Positions 1-7,641 of a stretch of DNA of 37,357 bases are shown one piece after another. The DNA lies in IMG/VR virus record IMGVR_UViG_3300043313_001066, positions 1-37,357 of that record. One strand, given 5' to 3'. The notes beneath the pieces are model-generated. The model worked only from the letters and a program-made list of their open reading frames with translations. It searched no databases and was not told where the DNA came from. The translations under genes were made by a program, and so were the position numbers. This DNA comes from a virus. Position 1 is the first letter of the stretch. Every line of letters begins with the position of its first letter.

Positions 1-2
1 CG

Positions 3-1274
3 GCCCGTGTGCGGCCGATCGCCCAGCCGTACGCCGAAGCCGTCAAGCACATGTATTGCTGTGGCCCGATTGGCTCGGGGAAAACGACGATGTTAGCCAA
101 TATGTTTCGGCAGGATGTGGAGAACAACTACGGCGCCGTGCTGCTCGAGAGTAAAGGCGACCTGTTCCATGCCGCTTTGGAGTACATACCTGCCAGCCGG
201 ATTGAGGATGTGATAGTGCTCGACGTCACTGACACGTCGCGGCCTGTGGGCTTCAACATCCTCAACCAAGGCAACCCGCGCGTTGTCATCGATGAGATCA
301 CCGCACTGTTCGACTACCTCTATGGCGATACGCGGTCCGTGTGGACACGCGAAGTGATGTACCACGGCCTCCGCACGCTGGTGACCGATCCGAAGCTGAC
401 GTTTATCGACCTAGCGCCGCTGCTGGTGCCTATGAATGACGTTGAGTACGCCTGGCGCGATGACTTGATCCGTGAGCTGAAGGACCGCGAGCTGCGTAAC
501 TTCTGGCAGCGCTTTGAGAACCAACCACGGGCGGCTCAGGACCGTATTACGCAGCCGGTTATGGACCGGATCTGGCAGCTCAACGCGCGGCCCGAGATCC
601 GGCACATCATCGGGCAGAGTGAGTCCAGCTTCCAGATGGCTGACGTGGTGGCCAACAATAAGATCCTGCTCGTGAACCTCAGCGGCCTGGCGCGGGACAC
701 GGCCAGCCTGACCGGAACGCTAGTGATGAACTCCCTGTGGCACGCAGTGAAGAGCGTACGCGCGGCGCAACCGAACTATCTCTATCTCGATGAGTTCCAG
801 GATTTTCTGAATCTGCCCGTTGACCCGCAAGACCTCCTTGCCAAATCCAGGAGCTTCGGGCTCGGCATGGTGCTGGCCCACCAGCACCTCGGGCAGCTGT
901 CTACCGACATGCGCGGCGCGATCATGGCGAACACACGGAGCAAGTTGGTGTTTCAGACCAGCGCCGATGATGCCAGGGCTATGGCCAGAGAGTTCGGTGA
1001 CGCCGTTAAAGACGACGACTTTATGCACCTCGGCAAGCATGAGGCGATTGCACGGGTATCGACGAGCGATGGGGTTAGTCCGCCGTTCACGCTCGTAACG
1101 AATCCGCCGGCGGCCGGCTATGGGAAGACCAAGGCTGTGCAATATGTGTCCCGGCAGACGTACGGGCGCGACGTGCGTGAGGTTGAAGCGGAGATTGAGA
1201 AACGGCGGGGGCCGGGTGATGGTCCGAAACGGCGTCCTCCCACTATTGGCGGGCCGGGATCCTGGGGCCAGTAG
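3..1274 (+). CDS. VirD4/TraG-like type IV coupling ATPase, 5' partial
   Basis: Seen: an open frame runs in from the window edge, with a P-loop GPIGSGKTT about 25 residues in, then LLESKGDL, and later a Walker B-like YLYLDEFQDF followed by AKSRSFGLGMVLAHQHLGQL and TRSKLVFQTSADDARAMAREF. Known: this order is typical of VirD4/TraG/TraD coupling proteins, hexameric inner-membrane ATPases that feed DNA or protein into a type IV secretion channel; the LDEF and AHQ segments belong to the TraM-recognition/ATPase core. The N-terminal membrane part is outside the window. The C-terminus is a basic, proline- and glycine-rich tail. Inferred: it belongs to a host or conjugative-element locus rather than to the phage, because the phage module starts on the opposite strand at 1814. 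An ATG or GTG inside the window should not be taken as the real start. Confidence 0.85.
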   Translation, partial: ARVRPIAQPYAEAVKHMYCCGPIGSGKTTMLANMFRQDVENNYGAVLLESKGDLFHAALEYIPASRIEDVIVLDVTDTSRPVGFNILNQGNPRVVIDEITALFDYLYGDTRSVWTREVMYHGLRTLVTDPKLTFIDLAPLLVPMNDVEYAWRDDLIRELKDRELRNFWQRFENQPRAAQDRITQPVMDRIWQLNARPEIRHIIGQSESSFQMADVVANNKILLVNLSGLARDTASLTGTLVMNSLWHAVKSVRAAQPNYLYLDEFQDFLNLPVDPQDLLAKSRSFGLGMVLAHQHLGQLSTDMRGAIMANTRSKLVFQTSADDARAMAREFGDAVKDDDFMHLGKHEAIARVSTSDGVSPPFTLVTNPPAAGYGKTKAVQYVSRQTYGRDVREVEAEIEKRRGPGDGPKRRPPTIGGPGSWGQ

Positions 1275-1463
1275 AAGAACTTGATTGCCCGCCGGATCGG
1301 GTACTATTGAGTTGCCCATAGGGGTGCAGGCGACGCGAGGCAGCTTCCCATAGCCTCGTAAATCACCTCATGGGCCCGGGAACCGGAAACGGTTGTCGGT
1401 GGTGCTCTCATTCCCCGGCGCACCAGAAGACGTTAATTGCAGCGTTTCTTCTGGAGGTTCGGG
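1275..1463 (+). other. Structured spacer before the small membrane gene
   Basis: There is no open frame with a good start here. Two clean hairpins are visible: CGAGGC/GCCTCG with an 11-base loop near 1337-1359, and AACCG-GAAA-CGGTT near 1380-1393, a GNRA tetraloop stem. TACTAT near 1302 with TTGATT upstream could be a promoter, though the spacer of about 15 is short. It may be a leader RNA of the next gene. I could not match it to a riboswitch class I know. It also falls in the interval where the left prophage junction (attL) must lie. Confidence 0.3.
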
Positions 1464-1727
1464 GTGTACGTCATCATCACCACGATCGTTGTTGTCATAT
1501 TGGTCCTGGTTGCAGTCACCATCTGGATCCGTATGGTCAAACCGAAATCACTCAAGCTGGAAGCAAACGCCTGGAAGTTGGCGTCGCTCAAACTTGAGAT
1601 GACCCAGCCGCCAGGCAAAGAACCACCTGAGGAGAAAACCGCTCCGCCCAAGCCGGCGAAAAGGCTTCCGCGCCGGCATGCGGTCAAGGAACTCCCGGCC
1701 GCGCATCGGCCGGACGAAGCTGCTTAG
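1464..1727 (+). CDS. Small single-pass membrane protein
   Basis: The GTG at 1464 is chosen because GGAGG lies 6-8 bases before it; an ATG further upstream (1437) has no ribosome site. The protein has 87 residues: a long hydrophobic stretch at about residues 3-24 (VYVIITTIVVVILVLVAV), then a basic, proline-rich tail with PPEEKTAPPKPAKRLPRR. I do not recognise the family. It follows the coupling ATPase in the same direction and is probably part of the same secretion or conjugation locus. A 6-bp hairpin starts exactly at its stop codon. Confidence 0.55.
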   Translation: MYVIITTIVVVILVLVAVTIWIRMVKPKSLKLEANAWKLASLKLEMTQPPGKEPPEEKTAPPKPAKRLPRRHAVKELPAAHRPDEAA

Positions 1728-1743
1728 GCTGCATTTCGCAGCC
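1727..1743 (+). terminator. Hairpin at the stop codon of the small membrane gene
   Basis: GGCTGC-ATTTC-GCAGCC starts at the last base of the TAG stop. There is no T-run after it, so it is a weak terminator candidate; it could also be part of an integrase site. Confidence 0.3.
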
Positions 1744-1799
1744 CTATGACGCGCAAGGCCGCGTTGGTTGGTCCCTTCTGCGAGTTTCGCATGAAAACC

Positions 1800-1812
1800 G
1801 GCCTCAGCGGCC
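1800..1812 (-). terminator. Possible terminator at the end of the late operon
   Basis: On the minus strand, just after the stop of the 1814-2200 gene, GGCC-GCTGA-GGCC is followed by GGTTTTC. The stem is short (4 bp), so the call rests mainly on its position at the end of the long minus-strand operon. Confidence 0.35.
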
Positions 1813-1813
1813 T

Positions 1814-2200
1814 TTATTTGCAGCCTGAGAGCCATTCCCAGCCTTCACTAGCCCGCTCCCAATCCAGCAAGTCATCCAGGTCCTTCGGCAATACTGAGCG
1901 GAAGTCATACACCAGCGCATAGATCGAAGCATCGTCATTGACGGCCAACGCCATGAAGTACTCAAAGGACTCCGGCGTGTTGGTCGCATCCGCGACATGG
2001 CTGTACGCCGCCTGGGCCGCTACTGCCCACCACGCGGCCTGTTCACATGTACTCCCATACCGGCTGTCCGGCACGATCAGGTGGCGTATGGATGCCCCGG
2101 TCTGTTGGTCTGTAATCAAGCGTGCATGCCAGGAAGCCAAGCTCAGGTCGCCGAGCCGGTAACTTTCAAGCTCAGACCGCTCAGGTTGCTCAGTCTCCAT
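1814..2200 (-). CDS. Hypothetical phage protein, last gene of the late operon
   Basis: 128 residues, acidic, rich in aromatic residues (WWAVAAQAAYSHVAD, YALVYDF, WEWLSGCK), with no membrane segment and no motif I recognise. The start ATG at 2200 sits two bases after the stop of the membrane gene upstream (TGAGATG), which indicates translational coupling. It is the most distal gene of the lysis cluster, a place where phages often carry accessory or host-modifying genes. Function unknown. Confidence 0.55.
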   Translation of the reverse strand: METEQPERSELESYRLGDLSLASWHARLITDQQTGASIRHLIVPDSRYGSTCEQAAWWAVAAQAAYSHVADATNTPESFEYFMALAVNDDASIYALVYDFRSVLPKDLDDLLDWERASEGWEWLSGCK

Positions 2201-2201
2201 C

Positions 2202-2372
2202 TCATTGGCGTTTTACGAACTTTGCTCCGAGTGGAGTGCCCTCAACCAGTAGCAGAATGGCTGCCAGGATTGCCAGAACACCGAGCAGCAGCGGTGACAC
2301 CGCAAACCAACCGAACCAGCCTGCGGCCAGAAAAAAGAACAATAGTGCAAGTGTTAGTGCTGATAGTGACAT
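2202..2372 (-). CDS. Small two-helix membrane protein of the lysis cluster
   Basis: 56 residues, with a strong ribosome site AAGGAGGT seven bases before the ATG at 2372. Two hydrophobic stretches (ALTLALLFFFLAAGWFGWF and a second from about residue 25 to 43) are followed by a short basic end KFVKRQ. Size, topology and position beside the endolysin fit a holin or holin partner, but several small membrane proteins compete for that role here. It is translationally coupled to the following gene. Confidence 0.65.
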   Translation of the reverse strand: MSLSALTLALLFFFLAAGWFGWFAVSPLLLGVLAILAAILLLVEGTPLGAKFVKRQ

Positions 2373-2384
2373 ATACGTACCTCC

Positions 2385-2597
2385 TTAGCCTTTATTCTTT
2401 GGTGCAAAATACACGGTTATCCCAGTCATGATTGCGCCCAGGATGATCTCAATGGCATCGTTCAGGTCATCCGCAATGACAATGTTGTGCTTGTAGAGCC
2501 AGCCCACCAACAGCCCGGCAAGCGTGGCAGCAATTGATTTGCTATAGGGTTGAACTTGTTTGAGAATTTGATTGATTAGTTGTTTGAAAGAATCCAT
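2385..2597 (-). CDS. Putative holin
   Basis: 70 residues; ribosome site AAAAGGAG lies just before the ATG. An amphipathic N-terminus (MDSFKQLINQILKQVQPY) is followed by hydrophobic stretches at about residues 22-35 (SIAATLAGLLVGWLY) and 49-64 (EIILGAIMTGITVYF), ending in the basic PKNKG. The length, two-helix layout and charged tail are typical of phage holins, which form the membrane lesion that lets the endolysin reach the wall. It lies 11 bases downstream of the amidase gene in the same operon. Best holin candidate of the cluster, by inference only. Confidence 0.65.
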   Translation of the reverse strand: MDSFKQLINQILKQVQPYSKSIAATLAGLLVGWLYKHNIVIADDLNDAIEIILGAIMTGITVYFAPKNKG

Positions 2598-2608
2598 GTG
2601 TACTCCTT

Positions 2609-2887
2609 TTACTTCACTATGTACTTGCCCGGCGCCAGCACGGTTCCCTCGCCCGGCGCGGTAGCTTTTGTAAACAGTTCAAATTGCCAGCCGCGATATC
2701 GCTGTGCTTGCTCGGTGTTGTAAAGACCCATCACCAACGCATTGGTTAGCTCTTTGCCGACCAGCGTTTTTCTCAGGTCCTCGTCAATAGTCCCGTCCAG
2801 GGCATTTTTGGTGCCGTAAAACCCGTTGTTACCCATTACGTGGAACGATAAGGCCCGCGCCACAGCCAGGTCTATTTTGTCTGCCAT
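2609..2887 (-). CDS. Possible internal in-frame product: endolysin C-terminal domain
   Basis: Starting at M163 of the endolysin this would be a protein of 92 residues. Seen: AAAGGAGGAAAC directly before the ATG, stronger than the site of the full-length gene. Known: some phage endolysins make their binding domain separately from an internal start and assemble it with the full-length enzyme. That this happens here is inference. Confidence 0.4.
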   Translation of the reverse strand: MADKIDLAVARALSFHVMGNNGFYGTKNALDGTIDEDLRKTLVGKELTNALVMGLYNTEQAQRYRGWQFELFTKATAPGEGTVLAPGKYIVK

Positions 2888-3373
2888 GTTTCCTCCTTTG
2901 CGCCAGCCTTCTACCTCATGGCTGATGCGATTTAAATCAAGCGCCCCTGGGCAGGACGTGTTAAAAAACTTGCTATGGGGGTAAATGGGCAGCTGCCGCT
3001 TATAGCGCAGCTCCAGCTGCGAGATCAGCCAGCCGACTTCGCGATAGCCTTCCGCGGTAAGCGTGGGTTGGCACTCAATGCTGATAGTTGTCGGATTGCC
3101 GCTCTGTGAAGCCCAGGCCACGTTGTCGGGATCGACCATTTGGGTGATCTTGATGTCTGAAACGACATAGTTGACCGACTTGACGCCCTGTTCGCCCTGC
3201 CCCAGAAAGTAATTGACGATGCTGTCGTGGCGGTTCGCCGGTTCGCCGCCGCCCCACCAATGGATGCAAACGCCTTCGCGGCTATAGCGGCCGTAGTAGT
3301 TTTTAGCCTCAGCCGGCGTGAACCAGCTATTCCTTGGGGCGGGGCGTTGTTCAATTGTGTAGGCGTCTGCCAT
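2609..3373 (-). CDS. Endolysin, N-acetylmuramoyl-L-alanine amidase (Amidase_2)
   Basis: 254 residues. The N-terminal catalytic domain (about 15-160) shows the Amidase_2 zinc pattern: H38 in CIHWWG, H133 in YPHSKFFNTSCPG and C141. This family cuts the bond between MurNAc and the first L-alanine of the stem peptide. The rest (about 163-254) is a separate region, probably for cell-wall binding, starting MADKIDLAVARALSFHVMGN and ending in LAPGKYIVK. There is no signal peptide, so export should depend on a holin. Odd: an almost perfect AAAGGAGG site stands just before the in-frame ATG at 2887 (M163), so the C-terminal part may also be made alone. The main ATG at 3373 has only a weak GGGTA upstream. 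Confidence 0.85.
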   Translation of the reverse strand: MADAYTIEQRPAPRNSWFTPAEAKNYYGRYSREGVCIHWWGGGEPANRHDSIVNYFLGQGEQGVKSVNYVVSDIKITQMVDPDNVAWASQSGNPTTISIECQPTLTAEGYREVGWLISQLELRYKRQLPIYPHSKFFNTSCPGALDLNRISHEVEGWRKGGNMADKIDLAVARALSFHVMGNNGFYGTKNALDGTIDEDLRKTLVGKELTNALVMGLYNTEQAQRYRGWQFELFTKATAPGEGTVLAPGKYIVK

Positions 3374-3401
3374 TACCCAGGCATAATACTCTAAAATGGC
3401 T

Positions 3402-3728
3402 TTAGCCGCGATAGCGGTAAATATCGAAGAGCATAATTGCTACAATCAGCATGGAAGCCGCATTTGTTATGGTCGCTATCTCAGTGATAAGATCGCTGGC
3501 TTCTATTCCCACCATCCGCACATAATGCAGCAGCATGATTGGCGCGTTAGACAGCATCAACGCCGCAACAAAAGCAAAGAGCCGCCACCGCAGCGGCTGG
3601 AGGCTTTTCAAGTGATTCCGGTATAGTTCATTAAGCTGCCACCACAGAATCGCCAGGAAGAAGCCAATTGACACCAACCTCAAAGCCATAGCCAGAGCGC
3701 TTGCAGCCGCAAGATCACTAGTTATCAT
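3402..3728 (-). CDS. Membrane protein of the lysis cluster
   Basis: 108 residues with about three hydrophobic helices: near 8-30 (ALAMALRLVSIGFFLAILWW), 47-68 (LRWRLFAFVAALMLSNAPIM) and 83-102 (ATITNAASMLIVAIMLFDIY). It lies upstream of the endolysin and overlaps the end of the coiled-coil gene at 3718-3939. It could be a holin, an antiholin or a superinfection protein; the sequence does not decide. Confidence 0.6.
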   Translation of the reverse strand: MITSDLAAASALAMALRLVSIGFFLAILWWQLNELYRNHLKSLQPLRWRLFAFVAALMLSNAPIMLLHYVRMVGIEASDLITEIATITNAASMLIVAIMLFDIYRYRG

Positions 3729-3939
3729 GCCGCCCTCCGCCTGCTGCGATATGGATTTTAAGCGTGATGCCGTCAGCTTTCAGAAGTCTGTTCAGCCGCT
3801 CAATGTCCCGCTTCGCCTTGTTGGTCGCCGCGTCGGTTTTACGCTTCAACTCGACAACTTCAAGGTACGAGCCGGTTTGTTTGACGTGTTTCTGCTCAAC
3901 CTCCAATACCTTCTGTCGCTTTCGGGAAAATAGCCACAT
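3718..3939 (-). CDS. Small coiled-coil protein of the lysis cluster
   Basis: 73 residues, highly charged, starting MWLFSRKRQKVLEVEQKHVK and continuing with a heptad-like stretch to about residue 57 (ELKRKTDAATNKAKRDIERL). No clear membrane helix or lipobox, so a spanin role is not supported. It sits between two membrane protein genes and overlaps the next one by 11 bases. Function unknown. Confidence 0.55.
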   Translation of the reverse strand: MWLFSRKRQKVLEVEQKHVKQTGSYLEVVELKRKTDAATNKAKRDIERLNRLLKADGITLKIHIAAGGGRHDN

Positions 3940-3942
3940 GGA

Positions 3943-4188
3943 TTATCGCCTCTTTTTACTGACTGCTAGTTTGTCGTAAATGAGACCCAGCGTCTGTGAA
4001 ATCCCTGACAATGGCTGTGTGGCCTTGTCATAGTTATCCTGGGCATCCGCACGGCGGGCATCTGTCAGCTCGAAAATGCGCTTGTACAGCTCCTTGTTCT
4101 CTTTGCGCTCGGCCAGATACAACCAAAGGAAGATAGCGGCGACGAGACCGCCGATGCCTTGCTTTAGTAATTCCGGTCCGTAGTCCAT
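3943..4188 (-). CDS. Single-pass membrane protein with charged helix
   Basis: 81 residues: an N-terminal hydrophobic helix (IGGLVAAIFLWLYLA, about 12-26) followed by a long charged, helical tail (ERKENKELYKRIFELTDARR) and a basic end SKKRR. This layout recalls one-helix phage holin-like proteins that lie beside endolysins. It begins 3 bases after the fibre gene ends, so it closes the structural module and opens the lysis module. Confidence 0.6.
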   Translation of the reverse strand: MDYGPELLKQGIGGLVAAIFLWLYLAERKENKELYKRIFELTDARRADAQDNYDKATQPLSGISQTLGLIYDKLAVSKKRR

Positions 4189-4191
4189 TGC

Positions 4192-4518
4192 TTAAACCGC
4201 TTCGACAAGAATGAATGCTGGACTGGTAGGTATTGCTTCTATTCCAGCGGTATTGGCATCCGCGTGTAATCCGACGTTATATGTTTTTGATCCGGCGCTA
4301 GGGGTCACAACTGCTTGCAATGTCACGGAACTTCCTTGATTTGCCGATGGAGCGGAAGTCGTGCTCCTTGCTAGCTGCGTACCGCTGCCGACAACTCCAT
4401 CCCATATGCTCAAATACGCCCGGCCGGGGCTCGTGTTATAGGCAATGCCAGTAAAGACTGTGATTTTCACTTTTCTAGCACCTGCCGGAATAGTAACCGC
4501 GGCACTGAGACCCGTCAC
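4192..4518 (-). CDS. Tail-fibre-like protein, C-terminal half in shifted frame
   Basis: From 4518 this frame reads VTGLSAAVTIPAGARKVKIT, followed by a beta-rich domain with AYLSIWDGVVGSGTQLARS and LHADANTAG. It continues naturally from the upstream frame, whose last sensible residues are QITANFTTASTSP; joining the two needs a single +1 step between CCT and TTTCAG near 4524-4534. No ribosome site precedes the GTG at 4518, so separate initiation is unlikely. Together they would form one protein of about 193 residues, a small fibre or decoration protein of the virion. The shift may be a mutation, a sequencing error or programmed frameshifting. Confidence 0.55.
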   Translation of the reverse strand: MTGLSAAVTIPAGARKVKITVFTGIAYNTSPGRAYLSIWDGVVGSGTQLARSTTSAPSANQGSSVTLQAVVTPSAGSKTYNVGLHADANTAGIEAIPTSPAFILVEAV

Positions 4519-4774
4519 CTGAAACAGGAGACGTTGATGCTGTCGTAAAGTTGGCCGTTATTTGCGCATAGCCGAGAGTTATGACGTTTGGGGCAAGGTC
4601 GTCCGCTTGAACGGCATTCTGCGCGATACCGTCAGATGCCACGGCATCCGGTGCCAGGTTGGCTGAATCAATCCCGCCATTAATCACTGCGGCCAGTTGA
4701 TTTATCGGCGTATTGATAGCGGCGGCTGTTATCTCATCGCCAGGATTTGATTGACTGGGATTAACTGTCGGCAT
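4475..4774 (-). CDS. Tail-fibre-like protein, N-terminal half
   Basis: Starts at the ATG at 4774 just after promoter element 4785-4815. It reads MPTVNPSQSNPGDEITAAAI, then INQLAAVINGGIDSANLAPD and repeats of the type ASDGIAQNAVQADDLAPNVI. Such short PGD..A..N..INQL starts followed by A(I/V)..A(K/D)L repeats are common in phage fibre and head-fibre proteins that attach to a larger structure. After SPV the frame runs into SGDGSQCRGYYSGRC and stops, while the sensible continuation is in the +1 frame (4192-4518). Probably one gene with a frameshift. Confidence 0.6.
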   Translation of the reverse strand: MPTVNPSQSNPGDEITAAAINTPINQLAAVINGGIDSANLAPDAVASDGIAQNAVQADDLAPNVITLGYAQITANFTTASTSPVSGDGSQCRGYYSGRC

Positions 4775-4784
4775 TCATGACGCT

Positions 4785-4815
4785 GCACCTACCCATGGAT
4801 TCGCTTTTAATTATA
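4785..4815 (-). promoter_or_regulatory. Late promoter with GGGTAGGTGC leader element (fibre gene)
   Basis: On the minus strand TATAAT (4815-4810), 15 bases, then GGGTAGGTGC (4794-4785), which lies 10 bases before the ATG at 4774. No clear -35 box. Same design as at 7642, 10909, 14745 and 19153. Confidence 0.65.
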
Positions 4816-4835
4816 TCGACAATGCCGCCCATAAA

Positions 4836-6842
4836 CTAGCCGCCTAATGCCGGGACTAATGACGACGTATCAACGCCATCGCCACTGTAGTTAGTAATGG
4901 GGGAGAAGAACTGATAAAGGTTCGTGATCTTGGCGCGCTTGGTAGCTTCACTGTCATTCGGTTGCGGCAAGTACGTCTGCCGGTAGAACGCCTCCTCCTC
5001 GGCCGGCATGTTGGCGCCGGTGTTGATACGGGCGATCGAGTTCAGGATGTTGTGGGTGATGGCTCGATAGTCGCCCGTGCCGGCCGCCCGGCTGACAGTG
5101 CTGCCGACATAGGGCAGGCCCTGGCCCGGGATGTTGTTCCGGTTCACGACCGATGGATCTTGCTGCAAGAGCTGTTCGAGCTGCTGCACGGAGTTCATGC
5201 CAGTTACTCCCTGTGCGTACTGGGAGGCGGTCGGCTTGCCATAGCCGGCCTCTTGCTCTTGCGCCTTGGGCTTGAGTTTCTCAACGGACCCCACTATGTC
5301 CAGATAATCCTTAACATCAGAGGGTTTACCCCCAGCTGCTAATATCCGCTGAATATTCGATTCGACATTATTAAAATCTAGCGGACCGCCTGGACTCGAC
5401 TCATTCTGCGAAGCTTGAGATAATGAGGTTATGTTATCCGTGCTGGGCGTCGTAGGACTGGTCGTAGCGGTTGCCGTATTTTGCGAACTGCTCGATTCTT
5501 GATCAAAGCCTGAACCAAGGAGCGCACCAGCCAATCCAGGAATCAGAACACGTTTGGCAATGGATTTGGGACCGTATGAGTTCTTTCCGACTTCTTTGGC
5601 CGATTTTGCCAATTTACCGGCCGCCTTGTCGGCACCTGAAGCCAGGGCGCGGCGAACCGGCGCACTATTAACAGCCGCGTTAGCCGCGATGCCAGCCGCT
5701 GCTCCAAGCGGACCGGCTGTAGAACCCAGGACTGCACCTGGCGTTGTGCTTATTCCAACAGCGGTATGCCCGCCGGCACCCTCGACGTTCTTCTCTGCCG
5801 CCTTACCGAGCCGTTTGACCTTGTTGATCTCCTGACCTAGCTGCTTGAGTGTCAACCCTTCAGCGGTCTTGTAGCCTGACTCATCGGCAGCATTGTGTAT
5901 CAACTTCGCGAGAGCGTCCCGAGCTTGCTTGTTGACATTATAAACCTTTGGGTCGGTTCCCTTCGCTTTATATGCCAGATCGTCAAACTCCTGGCGCATC
6001 TTCTGAAGGGTAGGCGCGTCAATGGTTTCCTTAATGCCCTTAGTCAGGTTCTTAGCCTCAGCCTTGAGGGCCTGGCCGATGGCTTGCTTGCCCAGCGGCA
6101 TCCCCGCGGCAAGCATCGGAGCATAAACATCCTTGAATGCCTTGACCACCTCATCTTTCGTGAACCCTTTGGTGATTGAGGCGACACCCTCATTGAACTG
6201 GCCGAACATCGGTTCAACGACGCCAGGCACATCCTCGGCTTTGGTGATGCCATACTTCTTGGCGGTCGCACCGATCGTCGTACCGGTGGTCAACCGATAT
6301 TTGTTCTTATCGCCCTTCGTGACGCCCAGCGCTTTGGCGGTCAGGTTCTCGCCTACGTCACCGAACTTCTTGGCAACGGCAGTCTTGACGATGCTTGGAC
6401 TCCGGGCAGCCTCACCACCCGCGTTCAACGCATCTACGAGTCCGCCGGCCTTGGCGGTCTTGCCTATGGCACCAGCGGCCTTGAGCAGCCGCAAAGGACC
6501 GGCTGAGAGCACACCTTCCTGGAGTGCCTGCCCCTTGACCCCGCTGGAGAGCTTCTCGCCGGAGAGTTGGTTTTGAGCTACTTTCCCGGCCGCTCCACCA
6601 GCTGCACCGCCCAGAAGCGCTCCAATAAGGCCTCCGGCGGCCGTTCCAATGCCAGGCAGCACGGCTGTACCGGCCAAAGCGCCGCCGGCCGCTCCACCAG
6701 CTGCACCGCCGGCGAAGCCGCCGGCCGAGGGCAATAAGGACATCAAGAACGATTTCTTCTTCTTGACCGTAGTGTCGACCGGCGCTGGCTGGCCTGGATC
6801 AAACCTGAATTGGTGTGGCGCTCGACGCAGTTGAAAGTCCAT
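4836..6842 (-). CDS. Large internal virion / DNA ejection protein
   Basis: 668 residues, the largest structural protein besides the nozzle and not a tail tape measure of the long-tail type. Residues about 35-90 form a glycine/alanine zipper (GGFAGGAAGGAAGG, GLIGALLGGAAGGAAGK), a pattern of pore-forming or membrane-penetrating segments; another small-residue helix occurs near 370-400. The middle is helical and lysine-rich (TKAEDVPGVVEPMFGQ, LTKGIKETIDAPTLQKMRQE), and the end is Ser/Thr-rich and then structured (NSIARINTGANMPAEEEAFY). In short-tailed phages, internal ejection proteins of this kind leave the capsid and build a channel across the envelope. Role inferred from composition and from its place after the tail nozzle genes. 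Confidence 0.6.
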   Translation of the reverse strand: MDFQLRRAPHQFRFDPGQPAPVDTTVKKKKSFLMSLLPSAGGFAGGAAGGAAGGALAGTAVLPGIGTAAGGLIGALLGGAAGGAAGKVAQNQLSGEKLSSGVKGQALQEGVLSAGPLRLLKAAGAIGKTAKAGGLVDALNAGGEAARSPSIVKTAVAKKFGDVGENLTAKALGVTKGDKNKYRLTTGTTIGATAKKYGITKAEDVPGVVEPMFGQFNEGVASITKGFTKDEVVKAFKDVYAPMLAAGMPLGKQAIGQALKAEAKNLTKGIKETIDAPTLQKMRQEFDDLAYKAKGTDPKVYNVNKQARDALAKLIHNAADESGYKTAEGLTLKQLGQEINKVKRLGKAAEKNVEGAGGHTAVGISTTPGAVLGSTAGPLGAAAGIAANAAVNSAPVRRALASGADKAAGKLAKSAKEVGKNSYGPKSIAKRVLIPGLAGALLGSGFDQESSSSQNTATATTSPTTPSTDNITSLSQASQNESSPGGPLDFNNVESNIQRILAAGGKPSDVKDYLDIVGSVEKLKPKAQEQEAGYGKPTASQYAQGVTGMNSVQQLEQLLQQDPSVVNRNNIPGQGLPYVGSTVSRAAGTGDYRAITHNILNSIARINTGANMPAEEEAFYRQTYLPQPNDSEATKRAKITNLYQFFSPITNYSGDGVDTSSLVPALGG

Positions 6843-7630
6843 TACCAGCCGCCTCCGCCGCTTCGACCGGATTTGACAGTGACAGACTGCGGCGCGTTCA
6901 AGAGGTTCGTACCCCAGAACAATGAGGAATACTTACGAGCAATTGCAGGTGTGATTGTATTTTTATTGTTCACAATGTCGCGATAAGCCTGTGCGGCTAC
7001 TGCGTCACCATTCGAAGCCATCGTGTAAATGATGTCGGCCGGTTCCAGGTTATTGACTTGAGCAAATCCCACGGCGCTTATAGGTTTACTGCCAAAAGTG
7101 AAGGCATAGCCACCCTTGCCGCCAAGTTTCGGGTTCTTGAGGGTCGCGCCAGGCAGTGAAAGGCTCGATTGCCCTTGGTTCTGCTGTTCGAATATCTTCT
7201 TAAAGGCGTCGCTCGACTGCGAGGCCGCACGCCGGGCAGCTTCCTCTTTCTCACGTTCAAGATCACGGTTCAGCTGGCTCTCTCTCAGGGTCATGGCCGT
7301 CTTACGCTGGTCCAGATTGGTGTTGTTGAGCGCATCGAGCAATGACGTACGTACGTCGTTTTGCGACTGTCGCACCTTGGCGACTGCCGGCAGAAAGCTA
7401 GAGGCCGTGTACTGAGCTTGTTCTGCCAGCGGAATGCCGGAGAAGCCCATGCCCCGGTCCCGCGCGCCGGCCGTAATGTCGTTGAATGCCTGGTCCTTGG
7501 TGGCGTTGAGGCCGGCGATCTCCGCCTCACCCTGCGCCGGCAGGACATCGATTCTCTGATTAATCAGTTGGCGAGACGGCGCATATCCTGCGTCGAGTTC
7601 TCTGATAATGTCATCTAAGTTTTGCGCCAC
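6842..7630 (-). CDS. Internal virion protein, probable ejection partner
   Basis: 262 residues. The GTG at 7630 has AAGG 7 bases before it. The first 150 residues are helical and charged (DDIIRELDAGYAPSRQLINQ, REKEEAARRAASQSSDAFKK), with a conserved-looking LNATKDQAFNDITAGARDRG. The end is glycine-rich (SGRSGGGGW). It ends at the start codon of the 668-residue protein, so the two are co-translated. Small helical proteins next to the large ejection protein are usual in podoviruses. No enzymatic motif seen. Confidence 0.55.
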   Translation of the reverse strand: MAQNLDDIIRELDAGYAPSRQLINQRIDVLPAQGEAEIAGLNATKDQAFNDITAGARDRGMGFSGIPLAEQAQYTASSFLPAVAKVRQSQNDVRTSLLDALNNTNLDQRKTAMTLRESQLNRDLEREKEEAARRAASQSSDAFKKIFEQQNQGQSSLSLPGATLKNPKLGGKGGYAFTFGSKPISAVGFAQVNNLEPADIIYTMASNGDAVAAQAYRDIVNNKNTITPAIARKYSSLFWGTNLLNAPQSVTVKSGRSGGGGW

Positions 7631-7641
7631 TCATTGGCCTT

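Noticed and set aside
720-1319. Long minus-strand frame opposite the coupling ATPase
   Set aside because: Shadow of the conserved plus-strand ATPase frame.
1275-1463. Known riboswitch before the small membrane gene
   Set aside because: Hairpins are present, but I could not match the conserved core of any class (B12, c-di-AMP, c-di-GMP, fluoride, SAM).
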